A stretch of DNA of 64,000 nt from Streblospio benedicti (taxonomy: Eukaryota > Annelida > Polychaeta > Spionida > Spionidae), in contig CM032666.1 in the NCBI GenBank assembly GCA_019095985.1, forward strand, positions 7,950,467 through 8,014,466, given 5' to 3'. Made by a program: the position numbers and the translations under genes. The notes beneath the pieces are model-generated. The model was not told the DNA's origin, searched no databases, and saw nothing but the letters and a program-made list of their open reading frames with translations. Shown here piece after piece: positions 50,201 to 62,544 of this stretch (position 1 is the stretch's first letter; each line of letters opens with the position of its first letter).

Positions 50201-53200
50201 GAAGCAGTTCCCATACAAGAGTCGTGCAGTATTCATAGTTCCGAGCCACGCCCCTTTTTACGTCAGCCAGCCAATCAGCGAGCGGCCTCATACAAACATA
50301 CGCAGGTGTGGTATCATGGTCTCACAAGCTTTATCTCCCCCCGTAGTAAACAGTGAGAAATTGTCATGTTTTGACACCAGATTTTTGTAATAAAAACACT
50401 ACCGCACACTGTCACTGGCATTTTGACAGTTTTACGTCTGAGACAATAACGTTTCTGGTGCCTCCATAAATACTTAATTTTTTACATAAATTGACCAGAT
50501 GTACTCAGAATATAGTATCACTGTTCTTATTTTCAATATCTAGTTATAGGAATATGGTTTTATAAGTCTAGATTATCTTCCAAACATGTAGCTGGTGTCG
50601 CCCTCGATTCAAAAAGACCGGTTCGAGGCACACTTTAGAAAGACGAATTTCTAAAAGTTCTCTTACTCGTAAAATAATATGACTGCTGTGAGTCATCATA
50701 AAGGGTACAGATGATACGAAAATGAACATAAAACAGCTTACTTGGGTGAAAGACTCTATAAAAACGTCTCCAAATATATGTGTCGTGTGCGTACAGCCTT
50801 GTAAGCTGTCAAAATTCTTCATCGCCAACACACACGCACAAATCACTGTGATTTTCAAACAATGTGCGTGATTTGAGAAATATCCTTTCGTCCATGACTT
50901 CATAATCGGTTTAAAATTGATCCGACATGTGAATTTTTGATGGGTATGTTATTGTAAGATGATAATCCATTCGTTTCACAAATAATATCACTCTTTGGCA
51001 ATTTAAAGGTGACGCCATTTGTATGTCACATTAGCCTTTATCACACGCCGTTATTTGTCAACACCGATCATAGCGCAATGCCATTAAGAGTAGCTGCTAA
51101 AAAAAAACAATATCACGGGACTTCATTTGGTAGTGGAAGCAAAAAGATGGAAAACTAAATGCTCCAGCAAATCGTTATTATCAATGATTTCTGAGAATAC
51201 TTCTGGTATGTTGTACAACAGAGGTTACCAAATTTATCCCAAGTTAAGAGTAAGAAGATTAGCACAATTTTAGTACAACATTCTTGGGTAGAAAGTCGGC
51301 AATTTCTATCTATTTACTACGGGCGATAGGAATGTTTGTGAGACCTACGTGGTAGCATTGATAAATCCAGAAAAGGGGGCGGGGCATCGGAACTATGAAT
51401 ACAAAAGTAGCCACATGGAAACGCCCATTTGTATTGTAAAAAACTTATGGACTAGCGTTGTTATTAATCATTATCTGCATCAGGGGCTCATCCATAATGT
51501 GTAACCTTAATATAGCCTTTGGTGGTATTTTTGGTGATTTTAAGTTAGAGCAATGAGTTTCATATCTTGACATATCTCATATGCAAAAAAAAAAACACAC
51601 CAAAAATAAAACAAAAACTGTGGAGAATGCAGTTTTCAATACTTTTTTTTGTATTAAAGTATGTACATTCTTAATTAATAAAAGGTAATGCTGAACATCA
51701 ATAATTCCTTTAGCATATTGTGATCAAATTTCTAGTTTCTTTTAATATTCTTGAAAAATATCCCTTGTATACATGTATAGACTAACTTTGTGAAGTTAAA
51801 ACAGTTTTGTATAATCATTCTAGTTAGGTTTTATATTCATTTACTGCGTGTAGTAGAAATAAGTTTTAAATCTTATATATCAAAAGCAACTATGTATATT
51901 CATACAAAAAACAATGTGTGATTGTAAGATAACCACAAAGTACTATCAAAATGAACACAATAGTCATAGCATATTTGCATATCATTGATCATATGTGATT
52001 TTTCATTTAATAGCTGGCAACATTTCAAACAAATGAAGGAATACATGCTTTAATCATTAAGTACAATATCTACTTATTCATACGGCAATAGGACATTGAC
52101 AAGTTTTATAAAACAAATTATTTTTGAGCTCCAAAATAAGGTCTGGGCTAATTTCAGTGATTGGTTCATGGAGAGAGTTCTTAACACAAACTTCAGCTAT
52201 ATTTTTAACAAAACTAGGAAAATCAGAATAAAGCGAAACATTCTTTTCTTCATTTTAAAACACGACCACGTGTCTGAACATGCGCAGGTACTTTGGACAC
52301 AAAACGTAAAACAGAAAATACATTTGTAAGTAGGAAGCCTTGATAGACAGTAAGACTTCTAAGGAGTATTTTCATGTTGATATATTCTCCAGCTTATTCA
52401 TAAAATGATTGATTAAAAATATAGACTTCGGAGTATAAAATCTGTGGTACATTTTTCATTAAGATAATTTTTTTTACTTATTACTTTATTTTTCTTAATG
52501 AATAGCCCATGGGATCAGAGTAAGTTAGTAATCTTAAGTATTGACAACATCAACTGTCCTACGAACATTGGTGAGAAAAGCAAGATATTTCTAAATACGT
52601 AAATGAAATGTTATTACTAGGCACTAGCGTCTGTATATATAAATATCCATCCATAACATCCATACAAGGGCCTATATCCATGCTCGCCTCACAAATTTGA
52701 CAAATTTTCACCCTTAAATGTAAATGTAAACGTAAATGTGGTGGTTTATGGTCGTGATCCAAGTCTTGCTCTCACAACTTTACATTTTACACCAGGTCAT
52801 TGGCAACACTTATTGATCATCAAATGATAATTTCTCACAAACTTGCAATGGCAGCACATTCAGCGCACAATGCTAATCACACAATCACTCATTCACTCTT
52901 TCAACCCAATGACCTGTACCTAATTAATGTGTAGTTGCCACGGAGCTGTGTGCAACTATTTAGGTACGAGTTTGCTCAACACCCACAACCAGACCCGACT
53001 GGCAATAGAACCCATGATATTCTGGTCACGAGTCAAACTCCCTATCCACTCGGCCACAGAAGCACACACAGGAGTTTGGATGGTTGCATATAGTAATATT
53101 ACCATATATGTAAGGGTGTCTAGTAGAATTGAATATAGCACAAATCATTTCATAACTTTTTTATATTCAGACGCCAGTCCATTGCCTCAAAATGCACTTC

Positions 53201-56200
53201 TTAATAATAAAATAGAACACACTTGTATCAAAGGGGATACATGTTTCAGCTATTTCTATTGATTCAGCTTTTTGTAGCAAACTGACTTCTACACGTGGTC
53301 TATAAAATGCTTCACAGCCACAAGAGTTGTGCCTTGTAATGCTTTATGTCATTCAAAAAGCAGAAGACAGCAAATCTCAGCAATGAGACGTTACGAAGAA
53401 CGTGACCAGAAGTCAGTACCCTAGCTGTAGATTGAAAAAAGAAATCAATAAAAACACGCAGTAGTCAGCGGAAATAGTAGATAACTATATCCCCCTCTAT
53501 CACTTGTGTGTTAAAAAATAAACAAAAGGAACTAATAACAGGTATTAACCCACCTACGTGTCGGTCTAGCACATGCACAGTACACAGATCACGACAAAAA
53601 CCAACCAGGCTTACCTGGGAGTGTGGGCTAGTAGTGTTAGTAGTACCGTAAGTCTCGTGTCGGACATTTACCGCATTGTTTTCACTGCTGTTTTCTCGGC
53701 TGGTCCGTGACATGGCACCGCCGCCATTTTGGCTATTGTGCTGTTGAGTATGTAGCACAGGAGGATCTGGCTCTATGAGTCCTCGACGGTCCAATAAACT
53801 AAAAATATTTGCATAATAAGAAGCATGGAACTAGTACCATCATAGAACTAGTAAGCAGTTTTCCCCATGGGTCATAATGTACATTGTATAATGTAATAGT
53901 AGTCAGTTCCTTGACGTTTGTGATGGGATGACCAGTCTGCTTATAGTGAATGCAAAGAAGATGCTTTAGCTACCAGTTAAATGATATGGAAATACAAATT
54001 TTAAATGTCATCCATTAGACAAGACTAGAGTTGGTATAAAACATGGTGAGATCATTCTGTGGTCATCTATGGTAGGTGCATATTATTATTATTAACTAAA
54101 AAAAGGTTAACATTTGTATTTGGTATTGAGTTACCTTGGCGGTGAAGGACCGCAAAGAACAGCCAAACAGTTCACAAATATAGAACCCTGGCTGAACGGG
54201 TTAAAATTTTCTTGACCTCTTTTAGAAGAGAAAGAACCTTTGATCTGAAAGAACAGAAGATATTATAAAGTATGTACACTAAAACTATCATAACATTTAT
54301 CTATATTCTTTATAAGATAATGTACAAGAATTAATAAAGAATGAGTAATTATGATGGAAACCTACATTTAATTGAATAAAACATCAATAGTCCTTTCATG
54401 GTTTACATATATTAATGAAAATTCCTATTCTAGATTATCATATATGTAATAACGATATACTTCTTAAATACATGATATTACAACATTACATAGATCCTAT
54501 TTATAATATCACCGGATGTCATTTTAACACAGAAATTGGAAAATGTAAGTAGTAAAACCTGCTGAGATCATCTTACACTCGAAATTATTACTCAGATTCC
54601 TACATTACATTTCCACAAATTTACAGCATTATATTCAAAATGAAATAAGAGTTGGAAAGACAATCAAGTAGCAGTCAGGTAAACACATAGGAATAGTAAA
54701 ACTTTCTTTTTAGCTGTGAAGAAATATTTGGTTACTCAATTGTATAGTAAATGTACATTTGTCAATGAAGAATCTGAGAAATATTTCTTTAATATGTTTA
54801 TGAAACATACTAAAATAAAGAACATTATGTATATATATAATTTGGTGGAAAAAAACTTGGTGAAAAACTATCTACATACATCCTCATTTGTCGTTTGATT
54901 GGAGGCAGTAAGATAAGTGTGGAAGCCTGTCAGACCAACCACCGACCACGCAGAAAAAAAGCAAATTATAACCTCCAAAACGGTAAATAGTGTTAAGGAA
55001 TGCAATGTTGTATACATTGGAGTTGAATAATTAAATTGCAGAAAGAGTCTAATCATTTCAAACCCTCTATCTTCAGTTATAAATAATACTTCAAACTATT
55101 GCACGTAAACACATTCAGTGATTTCACAGTGATAAACACAATAGAATCTGTTGCATGAAACAAACACATAAACATATAAAAACGCCTTAATCTCTTCCAC
55201 TTCAGTAACTCTCTAGTAACAAATAAACTAAGCTATTATGTAAATGGCTCCCATATTCAAAAACTTCTTTGAAATTAAAGGGTTTTAAAAAGTGGTACTT
55301 CTATAAAGCATAAAATTACTTAACATCAGGGACCCAATATGAGCAATGGACAAGGATAGTCATGTGTTAATGAAACATAGAAAGGTTAATGAAAAGCAAA
55401 ATAGAAAGTAAGAAAAATGTCAACAATTTCACTTGTAGATTGAGTTAGAATTGCAGTAGCACAAACAAATCACACGGTGCTATGTATTTTAGAAAGATCG
55501 CTATATCACAATAAATGTATTATATAATTTTTCTCACGGATTCATTTGTGGTCGCACCATACACAACCAAGTAAGAATGATATCCACATAACCCAACTAC
55601 ACATGAAAATGAACCTGCGGCAATAATGCCTATCAAAATGCTGATTACAATAGTAATAAAAGTTAAGGAATTCATTGTTTTCTCTTAGAAAGACCATCGT
55701 ACACATACATACATAAGATTAAAATGCTAAGTACCATGAGTAAAAATGTGCATGAAATGAGAATATCTGAAATGCATCATGCCTAATTGTGTATTCAAGA
55801 TTAGTTTTGAATAGTATTTCAAGTTACTTTCAATCCATGTGAGATGATACTGTTGTTCTCAATTTTTACACATATATTTGGGTGAATCAAAGTTACATTT
55901 GGTCAATTGCAGCTTAGTTTTAGCTTCATTTCATGCTCTTATGTAACAGAACTCTTATGCTGAAATGGTTATGATGAATGACTACTTCAGCCATTAAGTA
56001 AAAATTTACAAAATTACCCTATTTGGCAACCTGCTGATTCTTGCTGAATGTGATAAGATCTTATACATTGCATCATTGTTTTCACAAAACTATCATTTAT
56101 CTACTTTCCAGATGTTGCACATTGTTTGTGGATAAATACTACCCAATATGCATAATTAAGAGATAAATAATTTAATTTAACTTATTCCAAGAAATTGAAA

Positions 56201-58114
56201 GCTTAACCGATTGCTGTACCGAACACTGAAAACTTTGTAGATTTATAAAAGGATATCTGGCTGGTGTTTCTTTTAATGTTGTTAAAAAATCTTTACCAGG
56301 TTCTGTTGATCCTGAAACATATAACAATAGATAATTAATATTTGTAACAAAATAAATGAACAATATATTAAATATTTTTGCAATAGAGTAAAGCATGAAA
56401 AATAGATGAAAATGCAAGTTAGGTATTAAGAAAAATATGTTAACATACTTACTCAATACAAGATGTGTTACTACACATGCAAATATATATACACATAAAA
56501 AGGAAAGTGATAAGAGGAACAAGTAGAAATATTTGTAGTTCCTCTTTCCAACACAATTGCCAACCCATGGGCAGTGATGATCAAACCGCTCTGAAATTAT
56601 GAAAATTATATTTGCATATTCAATTTTACAGCTAGCAATTTTACAGTCAACAAAGAAATATCTAAAAACATGGCAACCAGTGAACACATTATTATCGTGA
56701 CACCAATTTTATCTTACTTTTTGGCCTGTAAAAAATTTTTTCCTAATACATTTGCTTTTTAAATCATTGGAAATGATTCACACTAAAATGCAGCACCTAA
56801 ATGATCTTCTTTTTCATTTCTATGTACTGTAACTTGAAAAGATGCACACAATTACAGAAATTTTCGACATTTTCAGATTTCAACTTTTTTTAAATACAAA
56901 TTTTGTAAGAGCCATTGAGATAAGAAGAGCTGTGTTTATAAGCTTTTGAAAACATTTAAGTAATGCCTTTATCAGGTCAAAATTTTACATCCAACCATTG
57001 TACACAAGCATCAACGTTTTGTATTATCATCTCCTGTGAATTTGGATATTATGAACTAATCAAAGCCATTTTTTCCTTCTCTGAATTAGGTCAGTGGCAG
57101 TCCCAATATTGCAAATTGTTCATTCATTTTAATTTGGCTTCTTTACCTGATCAAATAAATTGATTATATTTGTAAATTTAAAGTTTGAAAATGATTAAAT
57201 TTCTGGAAGTATGCATACCTTTCTAGGTTACTGAGCACAAATCTTTTGGTGTAGGTGCAATATTTTACTTATTTACCCATTTCTGCATTTACTCTTTTCC
57301 AATAATTTGCAGAATAAGTGTCTAAGGAAAAAAATTGTTACAACCCGAAAAGTAGATGAATAAAATTGGTGTCAGGACAATAACTGATAATGGAGTGGAA
57401 ATTTGTCAACATTTTGAGCAGGATAAGTGGATTTTTCATGAAAATAAGTATATTATGGAGGATTACCGGGTACTTATCCTGACCAATTCAACAATACAAA
57501 TTTGCACATAAAAAAAAAAAAAAAAATCAAATGCAAAGATTTTACATACCTACGCAGTTATCACATAGACTACAATGAGAGGCCCTTGGAGGGCGGAATA
57601 TTTTACAAGTGAAGCAGTACTTGAGTTTGACTACTTGGCCTTTAATTATAACTTCTTTAGTGCGTGGTGGAGGTCTGTACTGGCCTGGGGAGCCATTTGC
57701 TGGTACTTCTGCAGATAGCACACAACAAAAATAAAATTTATATATACATACGGCACACACATAATGCATACAATGCTACAGCAGAGCTATTATGGCAAAC
57801 TATGTTTATTTTTGTTTAGATTTTTTAAATATTGCCTATGTAATCACGCTACGGTTTTGATTGAAATTGATGCAGTAATGAATAAATACCACACAGTATC
57901 ACTATGGAAAAATTCTTATGTAGGACTTAAGATTATAGTTATTAACAGCTAACCTATTTGTCTTTCAATGTCAGCAGCTTCATCAGGAGTAGCTCTTGGA
58001 ATCACCCCTGGGTCACTAAAACTTGTTCGAAAGAGTGTAGACATCACAAATATAAAGAGAAGAGCAGCTACTACTGGTATAGCTGGAGACAATTTCTCTG
58101 TCAGGTAAACACAA
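47255..58114 (-). CDS. ZDHHC14: DHHC palmitoyltransferase of the ZDHHC9/14/18 group, 5' end missing
   Basis: Exons in gene order: 58114-57954, 57708-57550, 56590-56453, 56311-56257, 54982-54880, 54244-54135, 53798-53615, 50134-49996, then tentatively 49847-49805, 47663-47617 and 47304-47255. Landmarks: a membrane segment with [40 protein letters not shown]; the Cys-rich domain [20 protein letters not shown]; the catalytic DHHC in [29 protein letters not shown], then the TTNE motif in [28 protein letters not shown]. These follow vertebrate ZDHHC14 most closely, though the gene may predate the 9/14/18 split. The enzyme S-acylates proteins at Golgi and plasma membranes. First exon(s), encoding the N-terminus and TM1, were not found. 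Intron 56256-54983 is U12-type AT-AC. The last three exons make a tail ending EEFV. Confidence 0.9.
48077..49703. mobile_element. Non-autonomous hAT element with CCCGC-rich ends
   Basis: It begins CAGTGATCAGCGCGGGAC and ends GCGCGCAGTACACTG, flanked by an exact 8-bp duplication ATATATAC (48069-48076 and 49704-49711), the hAT signature. Both subterminal regions, about 200 bp each, are arrays of TCCCGC/CCCGCTCCCGC and GCGGGA words. The AT-rich core has no transposase. In the ZDHHC14 3' introns. Confidence 0.88.
50229..51402. mobile_element. Non-autonomous DNA element with about 33-bp inverted ends
   Basis: GTATTCATAGTTCCGAGCCA at left and GGGGCATCGGAACTATGAAT at right are reverse complements apart from a few changes, each followed inward by a GC-rich CCACGCCCC/GGGGGCGGGG block. 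A 111-codon minus-strand frame inside matches nothing I recognise. No target duplication is clear. In the intron between ZDHHC14 exons 53798-53615 and 50134-49996. Confidence 0.7.
52792..53080 (-). repeat. tRNA-derived SINE in ZDHHC14 intron
   Basis: On the minus strand the head reads CTGTGGCCGAGTGGATAGGG (an excellent A-box) with a B-box-like CATGGGTTCTATTGCC. The body GTCGGGTCTGGTTGTGGGTG, then TTAATTAGGTACAGGTCATT, matches the SINE at 21598. Confidence 0.8.
54983..56256 (-). other. U12-type AT-AC intron of ZDHHC14 (1274 bp)
   Basis: The donor reads ATATCCTTTT immediately after exon CCAGCCAG. The 3' end reads TTCCTTAACACTATTTAC, then exon CGTTTTGGAG. ATATCCTTT and TTCCTTAAC are the U12 donor and branch-point consensus, with the branch A about 10-11 bases from the terminal AC, in the range used by the minor spliceosome. 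Splicing here gives [14 protein letters not shown], matching the family across the junction. No GT-AG alternative keeps the frame. Confidence 0.93.
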
Positions 58115-59137
58115 CTGGAAAAAAATATTCTAACAAATGAGTTTTAAATATTTTACATCCAAATACAATCAGAGATAGTTTAACGAGATACGCAACACGT
58201 CAATATCTGCGTTCCCGGCAGGTGCGAGCAGGTGCCCGAAAGAGGATGGTCAACAAACGCTGTCTTGTACAAATGAATAGAAAAATTGGTTGATTTTGAC
58301 GTGATATATTTACATTTTATGATTAGAAATACAAATAGCTATGAATGAGAAATCATTCAATATACTATGGTCTACAACATACAGACCATTTCTAGGCGCT
58401 GATATCTCCGAAAAAACTGTATAGGAACAATTACAAATCATGTTGTTTAGCCATCATCATGGCCATAGTCTATGGGTATTCTCGCCGAACGGTGATTGTC
58501 AAACATATGGCGATGCATGTGATTCATGTTCAAAATAAACTATTTAGTTAAAACAATTACCCAGATTTATATGCGAGTGGAATTGCATATTACTGCAGAT
58601 TATTTCCATCAGAATTATACATTAATAAGACAACCGTGTGTTGATGTTTTTTGGTCAAACGCTACTGCCTATTGATATGATCGATAGTATAACAGAGTTG
58701 AGATTAGTCACTTGTCACTTGCATGCTTGTAATTTGCAGAGGTTTACTGACAACTTAAAAATTATCATAGATACATAAGACACTTAAAATTCGATGCAGA
58801 TTCTTATTTTTACACTTTCAGTTCATACTTTACATTTGGAAAGAAATGTCCATTGATCCCATCACATAGTCGTATGTTTTTTGATGTGCTGTCAAATCCA
58901 CTACGATTGTGTAGACCATTTTGACTGGCAAAGTTTGATCCTCGAATGTCCTGCTATTTCATAATAATTGGTATGGTAAGAAACGCACACTTCTGTAGAT
59001 TACATACATAGTAATAAAATATTTTTGGGACAGGTATGGATGAGATACTGACATATTTATTACCGAACCAGCGTTTGACAATGACAGCCATACTGCGAAA
59101 AACGTGATTAGGGAAGAAAAAGTGCCCGAACATTTTG

Positions 59138-59552
59138 CAGGGATAATTCTGGGCTGCGCCATTGCGCCATAGGCACACTGTTTTTCTGATTGGCACAATC
59201 ACTTTAAGCTTACTGTGCCAAATGGCACAGTAGATTGGGTTACACAAGCGATATCTTTTACGTGTGCTGCTCATGACTGGATGTATTAGAGGCGTTTAAA
59301 GTTAAACACACATTTTATATGTTTTGTTTTTCAAAATTCTCATCTTCAATATATTTGATTTGGCTACTTTGTGATATCATTTGCTGGGTCAATACTCCAA
59401 ATCGATTACCAGTACATGTGTAAACAGTAATTCTCTATGACAATCACACATAAGTCGTTTGAGATCTGGCCCACCATCTTGCAAAATGGCATGCTTTTTT
59501 GAGCAAGTGTGCCAAAATGGCACACACTGTATTTCACCCAGAATTATCCCTG
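59138..59552. mobile_element. MITE with CAGGGATAATTCTGGG ends
   Basis: CAGGGATAATTCTGGG at left and CCCAGAATTATCCCTG at right are exact inverted repeats. TTTTG flanks both sides (59133-59137, 59553-59557), perhaps a 5-bp target duplication. The subterminal regions repeat TGTGCCAAAATGGCACA-type palindromes. No transposase. Confidence 0.75.
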
Positions 59553-60213
59553 TTTTGCTTAGTATTTCAGCACTTGTAATGGCTAGAAACATTTAATTAA
59601 TACATATGTAATCTACAGAATTATGTGTTTCCAACCATATCAATTTTAAAAAAATAATAGCATATTTTATTACTAAACTTTGAAGGTAAAATGTGCATTA
59701 TATCGAAGTGGATTTGACAAGCTGATTAGTCTAGGCCTACAAATAAATGTTATCTTGCTGAGTTTCTATAAAGACAATATTATTTCTCATGAAAACAAGA
59801 AAGTACTCATTGTTGTTTATACATATGTGTACTATTTTATAATTCAATGTATCATATAAAGTCATATAATAAGTTTTTTAGTCATCTTCATTTCATTCAC
59901 CTATGAATACTTAGTCACTTCTCGATGTAAACGGTAACCATCCCCGACGTCGCATCTGCTCGCACCTGTTCAGTACTTTACGTCCACTATAGGAAACATA
60001 GGACGTTACCTCTCTTGGTAATGCTCTTTGATACAATAGAGAATTCAATATTTTGATTAATAAATGCAATATAATAAAAAAAAGTTATCTATCCCTTATA
60101 TTCATTTATTATGTCATGTATTGAATCCTACTGGATATTTGCATATCATTTGGTATACAAAAATAAGTTTATTCATTTCTGAAACATCAGTCTTGCCACA
60201 TTAATCATATATA

Positions 60214-60315
60214 GATGTGGTCACCAGTCTCGACATGCGTCAGAGTCTTGTCACATGAACATTTTAGTGACGTGACGAAACTCTCACATATGTTAAGGCT
60301 CTGGCGACCACATCT
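60214..60315. mobile_element. Palindromic foldback element, copy 2
   Basis: GTCAGAGTCTTGTCACATGA pairs with GTGACGTGACGAAACTCTCA around ACATTTTAG. Same layout and related sequence to 19915-20015. Confidence 0.7.
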
Positions 60316-60577
60316 AGTTCCGGATACTATATTCGTTTCATACTATAAACATGTAACATGACTCTTCGACAATTATGATACTTTTCGCCTTTTTCCCATG
60401 TTGGAAAAATTTTCCCCAAAAGTTTAAAAGTTTAAAAAATTTTTTAAAAAAAATTTTTTAAAGGGAAATAATAGTTTAGCTTAAACATTGGGAAGGGAAC
60501 CCCTCATGGGAATTACCAAAAAATTAAACAAATTTTAAACCCAAAATTAAAAGGTAAAACCAAATTGAATGGAATGG

Positions 60578-60677
60578 NNNNNNNNNNNNNNNNNNNNNNN
60601 NNNNNNNNNNNNNNNNNNNNNNNNNNNNNNNNNNNNNNNNNNNNNNNNNNNNNNNNNNNNNNNNNNNNNNNNNNNNN
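60578..60677. other. Assembly gap (100 N)
   Basis: Exactly 100 N, the usual placeholder for a gap of unknown size. The 190 bases to its left (about 60385-60577) are long runs of A, T, G and C doublets and triplets unlike the rest of the window, which suggests poor base calls. Confidence 0.95.
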
Positions 60678-61327
60678 GATTTACACCGGAATATGTGATC
60701 TAAGGTGTATCCCATCCCTCGATTTGTCGGTAACTGTTAAGAAGCAAACATCACTGATTAAGTTTACCAGTAAGATAATATGTTAGAATGGGATTTAGCG
60801 AACATAGAAACGATATTTTTGTGTGTACAGATCAAAACACTGGACCTGTCATTGCCCACTTCCTTGTATGATGGTACGCATGCGCGAATAAATATTTGCA
60901 GGTACTTCTGTTCATAACATAAAAGTAGTAATCTTTACCAGATTAATGATGTCTCATACTTGTAAGCATCCATATGATGTATATAATATAGTAAACGTAA
61001 GAATACAAATGATATTAATGCATGACAAAGTGTCATATTGTCTAATTATATGTAATTCTAAATTGTAAAATGAAGTTCCTGACCTTGACATTACTTTTGC
61101 TAGCTAATATGTGTAATGTGGTTTTTAACACATTTGTCGGTCTTTAAACTTTTTAATTCCTAGACCCTCAACAGTTTATAGAATCGATCTGATTTCATAT
61201 ACTATGCAAAGATATTGATATTGATACTACAAAAACAAGCATTGTAAATTGGATTTCCCTCAATATCAATAATTGTTTTTTCCGTATTAATGAAAAATAA
61301 CTTAAGCAAAGAAATGAGCTATATAAT

Positions 61328-62544
61328 ATGGAGGACAAGAAACTTGGTGAAAATGAGCAAAAGGAATCTACACACTTTGCTAAAGGCAAACATAAAGGTA
61401 TCGGTTGTCTGCTAGGTTTATTTACAATGAACACATTTCATCGTTCCAGAAACCTGTTAATTGAGAAATTACAAATCTCAACATGTTTTTGACAAGGTTA
61501 CACTGGCTTAGGATACTCCTCAGGGAGTTGAAAAGGGATAGATCTATGTGGCAAGTATTTTAATAACCTGCTGTAGAGAAAAGGTAATAAATTATAGCAA
61601 TTAAAAGACGAACAGTGTACCAGGGGAGTTTTTATCTCTAAAGCTACTAAAAAATATAAATGTGCGCGCCATCATCATTCCGATATGCGTTATCAAAGTG
61701 AATAGATACATTTTATTGATCAGTTGATGTGACTGTGTTTATTTTCGTCTTGTCATGGAAAGAATTCATCATATTGGCATATTTTTGCAGAAGCAGCATT
61801 CCTTACGGCAGTTGCAGGAATGTCAACAGTATTTGGGTTTGGATTTGCAATTACTCTTGCAAAAAAGAAAGATCCCTCATATTTTAACAAGGTATATATA
61901 GCTTGAGGGTATGTATATGTAAGTAGATTGAAGAGCATCAATACAATTGAGTCTATTTGGAAAACTAATTTACTGTACATGTCATGTAGTCATGAGGTTT
62001 TAAGAGTTTCACATTCATTTTGCGCAACTTAGGAAAACTGAAGTTTTACAAAACACAAAAAAACCCTAACTCCACTGGAGTTATGGGTTTCTGAAAGTAT
62101 CAAATGATGACTAAAATAGTATATTTTTAATTTGCTTTATAGGGACTTGTAGGAAGTAAAGGCCTACCGGAAAGTGGTGGAGCACTAGCACTGAGAGCTT
62201 TAGGCTGGGGAACATTTTATGCAGTTACAGGTGTTGGTCTTATCTGTTGGGGTACCTGTAAAATATTGGGTGTCAAAAGTGTAAGTTGTTTTGGTTTTCT
62301 TTGTCTAAGACTAATTATTGCGATGATTATTTAGATATTGAATTGATTTTTCCTCATGTTCCTCAATTTGTAGATGGAAGACTTCAGAAATAAAGTGCAA
62401 AATATTATGCCTGTTTTACCAAAGAAAGAAAATCCAGGAAGAAGTGAATTTTCAACAGTGAGAGAATTAGTTAATTATATCATTGATGAAGATGCAAAGG
62501 AACGAGCAGCTAAACAGAGACTAAAATCTGAAGATATGAAATGA
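61328..62544 (+). CDS. TMEM242: TMEM242 (4 exons, complete)
   Basis: Exons 61328-61397, 61791-61891, 62143-62280 and 62374-62544 join by GT-AG introns in frame to 159 residues (human about 141). The matches are strong: FAITLAKKKDPSYFNKG, LPESGGALALRALGWGTFYA, and a GVKSMEDFRNKVQNI end segment. Two membrane segments are visible, at about residues 27-47 and 79-98. Human TMEM242 is a mitochondrial inner-membrane protein that helps assemble the ATP synthase c-ring and is linked to complex I assembly. The C-terminal tail is longer and more charged than in human. The start is the first ATG in frame and gives a Lys/Glu-rich leader. It is divergent from ZDHHC14. Poly(A) signal at 62816-62821. Confidence 0.95.

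Larger units (their letters stand above)
58115..61327. promoter_or_regulatory. ZDHHC14 upstream / TMEM242 promoter side, with assembly gap
   Basis: 3.2 kb between the first visible ZDHHC14 exon and the TMEM242 start codon. The missing ZDHHC14 N-terminal exon(s) and both promoters are expected here. It holds a MITE (59138-59552), a foldback element (60214-60315) and a 100-N gap (60578-60677). No exon could be found in the readable part. Confidence 0.5.

Noticed and set aside
54716-54898. 60-codon plus-strand frame
   Set aside because: It is an AT-rich chance frame overlapping the real minus-strand ZDHHC14 exon at 54880-54982.
58954-59274. 106-codon minus-strand frame as a gene
   Set aside because: It overlaps the end of the CAGGGATAATTCTGGG MITE and has no recognisable domain or splice context.
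61650-61700. Minus-strand MMMARTFIFF as the missing ZDHHC14 exon (family has IMMARQTGVFY)
   Set aside because: Upstream residues do not match the expected PGRN-x-F motif and no splice sites fit. A similar chance match (AMMMAKQHD) occurs near 58450 and is followed by a stop.
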